Below are positions 47,741-61,844 of a stretch of 64,000 bases of DNA, piece after piece. Origin of the DNA: Cyrtodaria siliqua (taxonomy: Eukaryota > Mollusca > Bivalvia > Adapedonta > Hiatellidae); contig JAWPHD010010252.1 in NCBI GenBank assembly GCA_037043455.1, forward strand, positions 31,586-95,585. Direction: 5' to 3'. The stretch's first letter is position 1; every line of letters begins with the position of its first letter. The notes under the pieces are model-generated. The model was not told the origin of the DNA, searched no databases, and saw nothing but the letters and a program-made list of their open reading frames with translations. Both the position numbers and the translations under genes were made by a program.

Positions 47741-49100
47741 AAAAGTGCAAGAGAGACAACTACCATCAGTGTATTTTCAGACGGTAGAATAGCCATTTCT
47801 ATTGAGACATAGTGAATGCGTGGGCAGTATCTCCTCCAATTGATTCTAAATTATTTTTTTCAACAGAAAGTATCAATTGAATGTATAAGTCATCATAACC
47901 ACTACCAGGAATCTATTTTTATTAACTCCCAGTTTCTTTCTGCAAGTCTGAAATAGTTTTGACTAATTGGGGGTAAAATGAAAACCATAAGTGGAGTTTT
48001 ACCATATAAAACGATTTATTCCAAAACATATTTTTTATAAAAAATCCATCGAATTTCATATCACGCCTACACAGTCTTGATCAACATGAAAAACACAGAA
48101 TCATTCTGACAACTACTTAGACTAGGTGGGTGCCTTTTGGTGCATGTGTCGCCTGTTCTAGAAAGTATTTAAAGCCACAGTATGTTTATTTGCAACCTCA
48201 ACGAAGACGATGAAGACTTATTAGTGTATAATATTACCGTCCGCAAACTTGCATTAAATCGCCCGATGTACCCAGGTGTTAAAGGAAACTAGTGATTAAT
48301 AAAAACGTACGCTTTGGGCTTTGGTATGTAAACTTTTTAACTCTTGTGTTAACATAAACAATACCTGTACTATAAATAAACCATTTGGATCGGAAGGCTA
48401 CCTGTTTTATGCTTAGCATTAGCGCAGTGTACAGGGGATACAGCGTAAAAGTACACGGAGGTATTAATTATCTGTCATAGTTTGCACATTTTAATTCTAT
48501 TCATGGTTTTTATAATATAAAAAACATGTTCTATTCAATAGATTTTGTAACGTTTCCAAATAATTCGAAAAAGAAATGATAGCGTATGTGACATAACACG
48601 GTATGTGAAGAAATATATTAAATAGTATTTGCTAAAGAAAACTAAAAACAACAAGATGTGCAATTCCCCTACCAGTAATTGCGTGATAACGTTTTTATGG
48701 GGGATAATTTATTGTTTCCTTGGATAAAGTGACACATGAACATGTAAATGCATAATGTAACGTAACAGCAATGTAATGCGCTATTGCATTAAGAAGCGTG
48801 TTAAATTTAGAAGCGTGAAATGCCCAATTGTATGAGACTGAACAATTAGTGCATAGGATACAACTTGAATGTTTGCAAGAACGACTATGTGTAGTTCAAG
48901 AAAAGTAGTAAAATAAGGATTGCATTTGAATCGAGATAACTATGCTGAAAAAAAAAGAAATCTGTGAAGGTATATGAACTACTTGTTCGGCATAGTAATA
49001 TTGGTAAGAAGACATTTGAACATATGACATGATGATAAAATGACATCATAAAGCCCACATACAAATGTCAAACAAGTATCGTTAGGGTCACCATTTGAAC
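47741..49100. other. Gene-free AT-rich stretch
   Basis: No repeat or coding region is recognised. Confidence 0.55.
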
Positions 49101-49345
49101 ACACTTGAAAGAGGACCATAAGCTTATGGTAAATATAAGCTACCTACCCATAAAGTTTTATTCCAATATCTCATTCCTAATTGAAACAACTGAGCGGAAA
49201 CCGTGTTTTCTATTTTGAGTAACAGTGACCTTGACCCAATGACCCCAAATGAAATCCCAAGCTTCCTTTTCATATAAGCTACCTACCCATAAAGTTTCAT
49301 TCCAATATCTCATTCCTAACTGAAGTTATTGAGCGGAAACAAAGG
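49100..49345 (+). repeat. Duplicated unit of ~140 bp
   Basis: 'ataagctacctacccataaagtt' and 'tccaatatctcattcctaa' occur at about 49135 and 49275, with TGACCTTGACCC between. Confidence 0.7.
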
Positions 49346-50399
49346 AGGCGGGGGGTGGGTAGCGATCATTAATAATAATAAAGAATAACTGAACAAGGGG
49401 TTTCATCATTAAATTCCTTTCAATACCTTTTTACAAGTGCAAAACACAACAACACCCTCAACCGAAATTTAAACCCAAATCTCCATGCTAACATATTTAA
49501 CGAAGATTTTTTAAGTTTTCCCTATATAAGTCCATGTAGATATGCAAAATCGTTATATTCAAACTAATTAACAAAAGGAAAAACGCATCCAAACAGGAAA
49601 CAATAATAAAAATGAAGAATTCAAAATAAAAATAAAAATAAAAAAAGAAATGTCACTGTGACAAACGTCCTCGAAGTGGTTTTGACATTTGACCTTTAAG
49701 TGTGACATTGACCTTGGAGCCACGGACCTGGATTTTGCGCGCGTCACGTCGTCTTGTTGTGGTGGGCACTTGTGCTAGACTATTTGAAAATCAGTCCGGG
49801 AATGTCAGAGTTATTGACGGCACACTATTGTACGGACGGACTGACTGATGGTCTGACTGAGGTCGGACTAATAGTACGACGGACGGACGTTGCGACTACT
49901 ATATGACTACTATATGCCGCCCTTCGGGGGCATACACAAGTTTATCTCCAGGGGGATTTGAACCCACGGCCTTAGCTTCCCAGTGTACAAGAAGTAATTC
50001 AAAGATGTGTCTGTGGTGGCCATCTGGGATGTCATGTTTAAATTATTTTAACAAATTTGACAAACATCTAAGGATCATCCATGCGAAGTTTGGTCAAAAT
50101 TGACCAAGATGTTTCTGAGAAGATGATTTTTTGAAGATTGTGGCCAATTGTGTGACCCCCCACCCACACCCCCGCCCCACGATCAATACTTGAACAAGCT
50201 TAGTAGAGGACCAGAAGCTTAGAGTAAACACAAAACATTAAACCTCCGGCTCTTGTAATTTCAGAGTACAAGATGTTTTAAGTTTTCTATATATAAGTCT
50301 ATGCAAAACATGCACAAATCGTTATATACAAACTTTAAAACAATTAAACAAAAGTAAAAAACGCATCCAAACAAGAAACGATAATAAAAATTAATATAT

Positions 50400-50740
50400 A
50401 TTTTTTTTACCTCCAGTGGGATTTAAGTGCAGTGGTGTAATTGTTAGAGTGTCTGACCTGCAATCAGTAGGCCGTGGGTTCGAGTATCCTGACCGCGTCA
50501 TACCAAATACTCTAAAATGGTTTTAGTTATTGTAGCCCTTGCTTGACGAGCAAATAATGGTTAGTACTACGTCTGGTTGGCCCAGTGTCAGCAAAAAAGT
50601 GACTGGTGGGGTACCATGTACTACGGCGTGGTATATCAGTGCGGCGAGACTACATATGTTACAAGTAGACTGTAGATGACATATGTGTACAACTACACAT
50701 TACATTACACACGAGCAGGCATAAGTCCAGACTATATTGC
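50400..50740 (+). repeat. tRNA-derived SINE, tRNA head plus conserved body
   Basis: The head at 50418-50490 has an A-box-like GTGGTGTAATTGTTAGAGTG and B-box GTGGGTTCGAGTATCC. The body contains GGGGTACCATGTACTACGGC and continues to about 50740. The body is found again in reverse complement at 30050-30240, which defines it as a dispersed unit. Confidence 0.7.
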
Positions 50741-51189
50741 GCTTACACAGGTGTTGATGTCTTATCGGTTAAAATTGTTATGGCGGAGGGACTCTAAATC
50801 TCAGAACTACACACACGCACACACATTGTTCTGATCACTTGAGGAATTGTATATTCATTCAGATATCTTTCAATACCGCAGACAATTTTGCAAGATTATG
50901 ATTATGTTTTCTATGGAAAGGGTATATTTATCTCCTTTATCATAGGTATGTATAGTTATATTATAGTATTATATTATTTCCATGCATGTACACATATCTC
51001 CTATTTGTGGAAAAAATGTTTTTACATTTTTTTAAAGAAAGTTTGTTAGTCTTTTTCAGAAGTATTCCGTCCATCACCCATTCCTGTACCAGGAGGACCT
51101 TTCTCACGATTGGAGTTGATCAGATCAGATGTGTTTGTTTGTATGGTTTATTATGTAATTTTCAACATATACGTGTGAGGTTATATAAT

Positions 51190-51290
51190 ATGACGGTTAA
51201 ATCGATTGTTTTGTGGTGGAGGCAGACCACCCACTTTTTCTGGGTAGAACCAGTCCTGTACACCTCCTTCCATCCGTAAGAATCGACACA
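51190..51290 (+). repeat. Dispersed repeat shared with 24200-24345
   Basis: See the partner; no coding frame is conserved between the two. Confidence 0.7.
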
Positions 51291-51476
51291 GAACATGTTC
51301 GTTTTGAAATTATTATCTGCCTGAATACATACGCCTATTACCTAAGATTGTTTCTGTTGTTCTTACATGCTTGAAGATAAGTGAATAATTCATTTACTCA
51401 CGACGTTAATTAGTGAGTAAATACGTATCTACATATACCAGAAAGACAACCGCCATGGCAATCCTTAGAAATACAA

Positions 51477-51500
51477 ACACACACACACACACACACACAC
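51477..51500 (+). repeat. (CA)n microsatellite
   Basis: About 12 units. Confidence 0.95.
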
Positions 51501-51549
51501 GCCATGACGTCCGTTTGTGTTTATGCTTAAATGTGTTTTTTTACACATA

Positions 51550-51655
51550 TCTATCAATGTACTTTGATGTTTAGAACCGCATTAGCATCCACCTTTAAAT
51601 GTTTAGAACCGCATTAGCATCCACCTTTAAATGTTTAGAACCGCTTTTAGGTCAT
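51550..51655 (+). repeat. 32-bp tandem repeat, ~3 units
   Basis: Unit GTTTAGAACCGCATTAGCAT + CCACCTTTAAAT. Confidence 0.85.
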
Positions 51656-51659
51656 ACTA

Positions 51660-53320
51660 AAGCATTTCATTTTCCACAGCCCTACATTATAGCTCTAAGC
51701 TCTGAACTATAAGAAGCTATATTTTTGCGTACTTGTTTTGAAAGACCTATCTTAGTTTTATCAAAAATGACATACCACAGAAAGATTTCTCAAGTATACA
51801 TCATTAATATCATGTATTCCCCAAAATTTCAAAAATAAAATAAAAAACGAACAAATCAATGCACAAAACTTTACACCAAATCTTCTAGAAAAACTTCAAA
51901 AATCCAATTATACAAACACATTTTTGTACAATCATAAATTATGAAACGAAATTAACAATGATATTATACAACAACACAGTTGGGAACAAGAGTTTCAAAA
52001 AGCTAATCTAGAGTGGATTTTTTTTTTTTTACACTATCCCAATATATTCAACTATTTCAACACAACTGCGCAATTTCCAATATAAATATCTTATGAGGAT
52101 TGTAGCAACCAATACAAAATTAGTGAAATTTAAAATTGCTAATTATAATCTTTGCGATTTCTGTGCAATGGAAACAGAAACAGTAAATAATTTATTTTGG
52201 GAATGTATGCATATACAATCTTTCTGGTCCGATTTCTTAGGTTCTCAATTACACATGACATACATATTAACTTGAGTTTGCAAAACATAACGTTAATAGT
52301 TAATACGCAAACACATGTAAACGTATTGAATTTCATAATTATAAATGCAAAATACTTCGTTTACATAAACAAATGTAGGAAAACCATTCCAAGTTGTTTA
52401 GGTTACAAAACATATTGATTTAAAAGTATAGAAATAGAAAAAGAAATTGCTCTTAAAAATGACAAAATAGACAAACATAACAGCAAATGGAGATCTTTTC
52501 TCCTAAATTAATTTTCATATCTTGTTTTTGAAAGGGGAAACGCACGTCCATCGCTACTCCTTAAGAATTATGTTAAACATCACTTTGGCTGGTATTCGTT
52601 TATTTTATTATTATTAACTTATTTGTTTTCATTCTTTTTCTTATTACCTTTAGTAAATCTTTTTTTCTAGACTACATTTCTCTTCATAGGTTTTTTCCTT
52701 TGTGGTATTATATAGTATTCAACGTGTTGACATTGTAATTCCCAAGTAAGCAAATTAATTGTTCTTGAAAATATTTAAATTTAAACTATTTAGTCATTGA
52801 CTTTTGTATAATATTTAAGGAAAATTCTTCCCTTTTTTATTTAAAAACCAACAACTTTATTTACAACAAATTGTATTAATGGAACATTGTATATATATCT
52901 TTGTTACATATATATGTGGAAGATTCCCGCTCTTTTTTCTTATATAAGAGAAAGAAAATGAAGTACTAAAATAGGGCCATTATTAGTAGTAAACTTTAAA
53001 TAAAATAACATTTATGCACAGGCACATTCAAATGAGTAATAATGAAAATACATAATGCGATGGGTATTGTTTGTTGTTTTTTTTTTGTTGTTTTTTGGTA
53101 TTGTTGTTGTTGTTGCTGTATTTCTCTCTTTTAGTATGAATGGTAAAAATGTAATTCATATAAAAAACAAAAACATGATCGGGCAGAAATCTTCCACATA
53201 AACATCGTATTATCTTAAGTTTACACTTTATTATATATGTTTTAAATCAATATGTATATATAAACCATGTATGAAAAAAACGTTGAAAATAAAGATATTA
53301 TATTAAAAAAATACTAAAAA
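51660..53320 (+). pseudogene. L1/Tx1-like non-LTR retrotransposon 3' end
   Basis: A frame read from about 52000 through 52275 contains RIVATNTKLVKFKIANYNLC and DFCAMETETVNNLFWECMHI, the degenerate CxxC...ET..xLFxxC zinc-knuckle of L1-type ORF2 C-termini (the usual His is Asn). A frameshift leads to LSLQNITLIVNTQTHVNVLN and then IEIEKEIALKNDKIDKHNSK, also typical of that C-terminus. A long AT-rich 3' UTR ends near 53300 at AATAAAGATATTATATT and A-runs. Upstream sequence to about 51660 is compatible but too decayed to assign. Confidence 0.75.
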
Positions 53321-55082
53321 AAACGTACACAAACCATACGTTGAATATGTTTTGAAAAAGCTTTTTGTGTTGGATGGTTGTGACCCACCTACTTGCATGT
53401 AGCAACATGCATGAGGAAAATGTAAAATAATTGCCCGCTGATTGGTTGGTTATCGGTGTAGTCTTGTATTTAATAGCATAATGCCTCTCAGATATGTTCA
53501 ATGTTATGTGCATAATGTAAAAACAAACAAAAAAGAAACAGCTCAAAGAGTGACAAATTCCATTGCGTTTCTGCTGACAGTGCGTCAGGTTTGCTAGATC
53601 TATGTCGTTTTAGATTTGTTTTGAATGAATGCTTCTGTACGCCTCAGCTCGAGTGACATTGGATACATTACATACTGAGGTGTGGATACATTATATACTG
53701 GGGTGGCTTTAAAGGTATACTGAGGTATTATATTATTATATACTGAGGTATGCTTTAAAGGTAATATTGTGTAAATGAAGCTCTTGAAAATCGTAAATCA
53801 CCGCAATGAAACATAACACTTTACCCAATTTGCTGTGCAAGGTTAACAAGAAAGGTAACGGATAATTTCATTGGAATGAAATTTAATTGAAATTTTGAAG
53901 CTTTGGTGATGCAGATGACACTACCATTTTCTGTCATTTTGTCCTCAAATAAAGCATAGTGATGTATATGTAAGAAACAACGCCCCTATTCTGAAGTATT
54001 CTCGCGGAATGAAGTTGTCTCGTCAATGTTGTTATGGTATGGTAACATTGGTTAATCGTTACTGTTATATTACCAACTAATATCCATGATTAAAACAGAT
54101 GGATGCTCATCAACATTATTTATTTAAAGTATGCTCATCGTCAGACGGCAGTTCTTTACTGTATCCGGGAATAATGCCTACCAGCCTTAAGATGCCGAAT
54201 TATAATCATAGCGAACATCCTGGTATTGGCTTCCGCACCGATAAACGTTGAACCTTTTAGCAGAGAACTAGTCTAGATCATCAGTGACTTACGCTTGTCT
54301 GTTTTTCAAGACAAACGTCTAAACCCTTTCTGCTATTTTTTGTGTTTTTTGACGCGGCATCCATTTTACCAAGATTCTGGTATCATTTCTGATTGTCTGA
54401 CAGGCGCACCTTCTACCCAAGATATACAGAACGGCAGAAAAAACACTACATTAATAAATCAACAAAGGGGAAAACTTCATCATTACATCGACGAACTAAA
54501 TGTGGACTGTCAAACATACTAGGATAAAAACATGGGTTTCCGGTTTAATTTTTTTTCTGCACAAAGGGTGAAGACGTTTGTATTTACAACCAAGCGTCAA
54601 AGATGATCAATACTAGCAGAAAACTGGCTTTACATAACAAATCGATACATACACGTGCACTCTTGTGAAGCTTACATGTATGACAAACTCAGTTAGTTCT
54701 TTTGTTTGGACCTACATGTAGCACTTAGGAAATTAAGTCACGCAACTGCTTAGCGAGAAATACACCGCGAGACGTAACTACGGCGACATCAGGGGCACTT
54801 TTATAAACTCTTATTCAGCCAGTTGAATATAAAAAATGTAAATAGTGTCTATGAAACTAAACTTATTAATATTGAAATATATTATGCATCTGTGTGTAGC
54901 CGTACTGAAATATAGGGCGTTACAGGAATTAAACTGCGGTTAAAACGTTCCTGATCATAAACCTCGTCCTGGTGTCAACATGCATACATATAACGCTTCA
55001 TAAAATTATACATTCAGAATTAATTTCTTAATTGAAAGAATTTAACAGCAGTTCACCATTAACAATCTGTAAACACATACTT
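53321..55082. other. Stretch with one weak exon candidate
   Basis: On the plus strand at 54377-54522 an acceptor-like CTGATTGTCTGACAG precedes GAPSTQDIQNGRKNTTLINQ and then QRGKLHHYIDELNVDCQTY and a TAG. It looks protein-like but has no recognised homologue. Otherwise nothing is seen. Confidence 0.3.
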
Positions 55083-56684
55083 ATTTACGTTATGACACAT
55101 TTGCATTACTACACACTTATGTAAAGACACAGATACCTTACTACACACTTATGTTAAGACACAGCTACCTTAATACACACTTATGTTAAGACACAGCTAC
55201 CTTACTACACACTTGTGTTAAGACAAATACGTTACTACACACTTATGTTAAGACACAACTACGTTACTACACACTTACGTTAAGCCACCGTTACGTTACT
55301 AAATGCTTAAGTTATGACACAGCTACGTTACTACATGCTCACGTTAAGACACAGCTACGTTACTACATACTGACGTTATGACACATCTGCGTTACTACAT
55401 ACTGACGTTATGACACATCTGCGTTACTACATACTGACGTTATGACACATCTGCGTTACTACATACTGACGTTATGACACATCTGCGTTACTACATACTC
55501 ACGTTATGACAAAGCTACGTTACTACATACTCACGTTAAGACACAGCTGCGTTACTACATACTCACGTTAAGACACAGCTACGTTACTACATACTCACGT
55601 TAAGACACAGCTACGTTACTACATACTCACGTTAAGACACAGCTACGTTACTACATACTTATGTTAAGATACAATTACGTTACTACGTACTTATGTTAAG
55701 ACACAACTAGTTACTACACACTTACGTTAAGACACAGCTACGTTACTACATACTTATGTTAAGACACAATTACGTTATTACGTACTTATGTTAAGACCCA
55801 ACTAGTTACTACGCACTTACGTTTAGACACAGCTACGTTACTACACACTTACGTTAAGACACAGCTACGTTACTGCATACTTACGTTAAGACACAATTAC
55901 GTTACTACGTACTTATGTTAAGACACAACTAGTTACTACATATTTACGTTAAGACAACGGTTACGTTACTACACACTTACGTTAAGACACAGCTACGTCA
56001 TTACCTAAAAGACACAACTAGTTACTACACACTTACGTTAAGACACAGCTACGTTACTACATACTTACGTTAAGACACAATTACGTTACTACGTACTTAT
56101 GTTAAGGCATAACTAGTTACTACACATTTACGTTAAGACACAGCTACGTTACTACACACTTACGTTAAGACACAGCTACGTCACTACCTACAAGACACAG
56201 CTACGTTACTACCTACTTACGTTAAGACACAGCTACGTTACTACATACTTATGTTAAGACACAATTACGTTACTACGTACTTATGTTAAGACCCAACTAG
56301 TTACTACGCACTTACGTTTAGACACAGCTACGTTACTACATACTTACGTTAAGACACAACTACGTTACTACACATTTATGTTAGAACACAACTACGTTAC
56401 TACACGCTTACGTTAAGACACAACTACGTTACTACATACTTATGTTAAGACACAACTACTTTACTATATACTTATGTTAAGCCACAACTACGTTACTACA
56501 CACTTATGTTAAGCCACAACTACGTTACTACACACTTATAGACACAACTACGTTACTACACACTTATGTTAAGACACAACTACGTTACTACACACTTATG
56601 TTAAGACACAACTACGTTATTACATAATTACGTTATGACACAGCTACGTTACAACATACTTATGTTAAGACACAACTAAGAAAA
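55083..56684 (+). repeat. 32-bp satellite, left block (~50 units)
   Basis: Consensus ACTACACACTTATGTTAAGA + CACAACTACGTT, with C/T, A/G and 1-3 bp length variants. Confidence 0.95.
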
Positions 56685-57880
56685 CAGATAGAAGCTGTAA
56701 GTGGTTATAATTATGTTGGATTGTTTTTTACATGTCGATTATCTATGTACCAGATGGCGAACGCACTGGCAATAAAGGCAAAACGTGTATTAGTTGCTAT
56801 GCTAGCTTCATTAAGTGAGCTAACCCCGATACCTTACAGTATATATTTTAAACTATTTGACTCAAAAGTTAGTCCGGTATTTCTTTACGGATCAGAACTG
56901 TGGGGATTTGATCAAATGGAATGTATTGAAAGGGTTCATATGTATGCTTGTAAACGTTTTATGAATGCATCTATAAATGCATGCAATGCAGCAGTAATGG
57001 GTGATTGTGGTAGATACCCTATGTATATAGCAGCCAACAAAAGATGTATAAAGTATTGGTTTAAAATTATAAAAATGCCTTGCACAAGATATGTTAAAAA
57101 ATGCTATGAAATGTTGATTCTTTTAGATAGTCATGGATATGAAAATTGGGTAACAAAACTAAAGCACAATTTGTATTATAATGGCTTTGGATATATATGG
57201 GAAAGGCAGAGTGTTGTCAATGAAAATGTTTTTATAAAGCAATATGAGTTAAGGCTCAGAGACCAATATATACAGAAGTGGAGCGAACAAGTAGAGGGTA
57301 ATGCAAAGCTGCATTTGTATAGGTATTTTAAATCTGAACTTGTTGTAGAAAATTATTTAAATGTGTTAAATATTAAGAAATTTAGAATAGCTATGGTATC
57401 TTTTAGAACATCCTCTCACTCTCTACTCATAGAAAGAGGACGGCATGTAGGTATGCCTAGAGAGAGACGTTTGTGTTTTCATTGTAATAATGTTATAGAA
57501 GACGAATATCACTTTCTACTGATATGCCCATTATATCATGATTTAAGATCGTTATATATTCCTAAAAAGTACTATGAGTTTCCTAACAAACACAAGTTTA
57601 ATATTGTCATGTCATGTAAAAATAAGTGTTATAAAACATATAGCTATGTTTCTTTACTATGCTTTCGTTAAACGAAGTGAATTTATTCATGATTAGTATG
57701 TACTGTTATATAACAGCAATAGTATTGTATTGATAGTATTGTTAGTTAATTGTACATTTATGCATAACAACCAAACCACGTGTAAATTTATGATAAATAT
57801 ATTGTATACATGTTATGTGTTTTGGCCGGTGGCCTGTATCACTAATAAAATATTGAAAATATTGAAATATTGAAATATTA
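56684..57880 (+). mobile_element. 5'-truncated non-LTR retrotransposon inserted in 32-bp satellite
   Basis: The satellite is clean on both sides of this block. An intact 316-residue frame (56721-57671) is the post-RT C-terminal region of a non-LTR ORF2: VSPVFLYGSELWGFDQMECI, GDCGRYPMYI, CIKYWFKIIKMP, SFRTSSHSLLIERGRH and a C-x2-C-x8-H-x4-C knuckle (C252, C255, H264, C269). The RT catalytic core is absent, so this is a 5'-truncated copy. The 3' UTR ends in AATAAA followed by repeats of TTGAAATA, a typical non-LTR tail. The uninterrupted frame points to a recent insertion. No clear target duplication was resolvable because the flanks are themselves repeats. Confidence 0.88.
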
Positions 57881-60857
57881 CATACTTATGTTAAGACACA
57901 GCTACGTTACTACACACTTATGTTAAGACACAACTACGTTATTACATAATTACGTTATGACACAGCTACGTTACAACATACTTATGTTAAGACACAACTA
58001 AGTTATTACATACTTATGTTAAGACACAACTAAGTTATTACATACTTATGTTAAGACACAACTACGTTACTACACACTTACGTTAAGACACAACTACGTT
58101 ACTACACACTTACGTTAAGACACAACTACGTCACTACATACTTATGTTAAGACACAACTACGTTACTACATAATTACGTTAAGACACAGCTACGTCACTA
58201 CATACTTATGTTAAGACACAACTACGTTACTACACACTTATGTTAAGACACAACTACGTCACTACATACGTATGTTAAGACACAGCTACGTCACTACATA
58301 CTTATGTTAAGACACAACTACGTCACTACACACTTACGTTAAGACACAACTACGTTAATACATAATTACGTTAAGACACAGCTACGTCACTACATACTTA
58401 TGTTAAGACACAACTACGTTACTACACACTTATGTTAAGACACAACTACGTCACTACATACGTATGTTAAGACACAGCTACGTCACTACATACTTATGTT
58501 AAGACACAACTACGTCACTACACACTTACGTTAAGACACAGCTACGTCACTACATACTTATGTTAAGACACAGCTACGTTACTACACACTTACGTTAAGA
58601 CACAGCTACGTCACTACATACTTATGTTAAGACACAGCTACGTTACTACACACTTACGTTAAGACACAGCTACGTCACTACATACGTATGTTAAGACACA
58701 GCTACGTCACTACATACTTATGTTAAGACACAACTACGTTACTACACACTTATGTTAAGACACAACTACGTTATTACATAATTACGTTATGACACAGCGA
58801 CGTTACTACATACTTATGTTAAGACACAACTACGTTACTACACACTTACGTTAAGACACAACTACGTTACTACACACTTACGTTAAGACACAGCTACGTT
58901 ATTACATAATTACGTTATGACACAGCTACGTTACAACATACTTATGTTAAGACACAACTAAGTTATTACATACTTATGTTAAGACACAACTACGTTACTA
59001 CACACTTACGTTAAGACACAACTACGTTACTACACACTTATGTTAAGACACAACTACGTTATTACATAATTACGTTATGACACAGCTACGTTACAACATA
59101 CTTATGTTAAGACACAACTAAGTTATTACATACTTATGTTAAGACACAACTACGTTACTACACACTTACGTTAAGACACAACTACGTTACTACACACTTA
59201 CGTTAAGACACAGCTACGTCACTACATACTTATGTTAAGACACAACTACGTTACTACACACTTACGTTAAGACACAACTACGTTACTACACACTTACGTT
59301 AAGACACAGCTACGTCACTACATACTTATGTTAAGACACAGCTACGTTACTACACACTTATGTTAAGACACAACTACGTTATTACATAATTACGTTATGA
59401 CACAGCTACGTTACAACATACTTACGTTAAGACACAGCTACGTCACTACGCATCTACACATTTATGTTAAAACACAACTACGTTATTATATAATTACGTT
59501 AAGTCACAGCTACGTCACTACATACTTATGTTAAGACACAACTACGTTACTACACACTTACGTTAAGACACAGCTACGTCACTACGCATCTACACATTTA
59601 TGTTAAAACACAACTACGTTATTATATAATTACGTTAAGTCACAGCTACGTCACTACATACTTATGTTAAGACACAACTACGTTACTACATACTTATGTT
59701 AAGACACAACTACGTTACTACATACTTATGTTAAGACACAAGTATGTTACTACACACTTATGTTAAGACACAACTACGTTATTACATAATTACGTTATGA
59801 CACAGCTACGTTACAACATACTTATGTTAAGACACAACTACGTTACTACACACTTACGTTAAGACACAACTACGTTACTACACACTTACGTTAAGACACA
59901 GCTACGTCACTACATACTTATGTTAAGACACAGCTACGTTACTACACACTTATGTTAAGACACAACTACGTTATTACATAATTACGTTATGACACAGCTA
60001 CGTTACAACATACTTATGTTAAGACACAACTAAGTTATTACATACTTACGTTAAGACACAACTACGTTACTACACACTTACGTTAAGACACAACTACGTT
60101 ACTACACACTTACGTTAAGACACAGCTACGTCACTACGCATCTACACATTTATGTTAAAACACAACTACGTTATTATATAATTACGTTAAGTCACAGCTA
60201 CGTCACTACATACTTATGTTAAGACACAACTACGTTACTACACACTTACGTTAAGACACAGCTACGTCACTACGCATCTACACATTTATGTTAAAACACA
60301 ACTACGTTATTATATAATTACGTTAAGTCACAGCTACGTCACTACATACTTATGTTAAGACACAACTACGTTACTACATACTTATGTTAAGACACAACTA
60401 CGTTACTACATACTTATGTTAAGACACAAGTATGTTACTACATACTTATGTTAAGACACAACTACGTTACTACACAATTATGTTAAGACACAACTACGCT
60501 ATTACGTAATTACGTTAAGACACAGTTACGTTACTACATACGTATGTTAAGACACAAGTATGTTACTACACATTTATGTTGACACAACTACGTTACTACA
60601 CACTTACGTTAAGACACAACTACGTTATTACATAATTACGTTAAGACACAACTACGTTACTACACACTTATGTTAAGACACAACTACGTTACTACATACT
60701 TATGTTAAGACACAACTACGTCACTACATACTTATGTTAAGACACAACTACGTTATTACATAATTACGTTAAGACACAACTACGTTACTACACACTTATG
60801 TTAAGACACAACTACGTTACTACATACTTAAGTTAAGACACAGCTACCTTACAACAT
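57875..60857 (+). repeat. 32-bp satellite, right block (~93 units)
   Basis: Same unit as 55083-56684 but more homogeneous. Irregular units ('cgcatctacacatttatg') recur with an exact 688-bp offset (59451/60139 and 59587/60275), showing a duplicated higher-order segment. Confidence 0.95.
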
Positions 60858-61019
60858 ATGATGACGATATATGATATGTTTGAAATGCATGTAACTATTT
60901 GATATAATTAGATTTGTTGATAGAAGTTTACATCTATTGCAATATGATTAAACATAATACATGGGAAAATGAAGACAAATCTATTTATCATTTCCATTTT
61001 ATAAGGCATATCCACGAAC

Positions 61020-61660
61020 TGTTTGATAACTCCAAGGTAATACATACTTGTTTATTGTCCACGAACTTGTAGATAAACCCTCGTATACCCCTCGTATACT
61101 ACGGTAATACATACATGTTTATTGTCCACGAACTTTTGGATAACCCTTCGTATACTACGGTAATACAGACTTGTTTATTGTCCACGAACTTGTGGATAAC
61201 CCCTCGTATACTACGGTAATACATATTTGTTTATTGTCCACGAACTTGTGGATAACCCCTCGTATACTACGGTAATACATACTTGTTTATTGTCCACGAA
61301 CTTGTGGATAACCCCTCGTATACTACGGTAATACAGAATTGTTTATTGTCCACGAACTTGTGGATAACCCCTCGTATACTACGGTAATACAGATTTGTTT
61401 ATTGTCCATGAACATTTGGATACCCTTTCGTGCACGAAAATTGCCCGGAGTGGCACCTGGGGTCTTCCTCCACCAGTGGAAGCTGGAAAGTCGCCATATG
61501 ACCTTAGCTGTTAGTGCGACTATAACATCCAATTCAGTTCAATTCAATTCGTATACTACGTTAATACATGACATACATACATACTTGTTTATTATATACT
61601 ACCGTAATACAGACTTGTTTATTGTCCACGAACATTTGATTCACCCTCGTATACTACGGT
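61020..61660 (+). repeat. 56-bp minisatellite
   Basis: Unit CTACGGTAATACATACTTGT + TTATTGTCCACGAACTTGTG + GATAACCCCTCGTATA, about 9 units, interrupted at 61425-61545 by a dispersed repeat fragment ('gtggcacctggggtcttcc', 'ggaaagtcgccatatgacc'). Confidence 0.92.
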
Positions 61661-61679
61661 AATACATACTTGTGTTTAC

Positions 61680-61793
61680 TCTCGGGGTCCATGTCTTCCT
61701 CTCCAAAATTAATGACCTGTTCGCCAGGAGGAATCTTCTCTGGGCCATCTTCAGATTCGGCTGCTGCCATCATTGGCTCTCGCGTGGGGCTTT
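61680..61793 (-). CDS. Orphan coding exon, unidentified protein
   Basis: On the minus strand an acceptor (TTTAATAG) is followed by a 114-nt open block ending at a possible donor (GTAAAC). The peptide includes SPTREPMMAAAESEDGPEKI then PPGEQVINFGEEDMDPES: acidic, protein-like and with no stop. If the donor is not used, the frame stops about 20 nt later inside the 56-bp minisatellite. Two in-frame ATGs could make it a first coding exon. I do not recognise the protein. The remaining exons are either beyond 64000 or hidden at lower coordinates. Confidence 0.5.
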
Positions 61794-61844
61794 CTATTAA
61801 ACAATAAGATATTATTGAAGTACGATACTGATTTATGTGTTATC

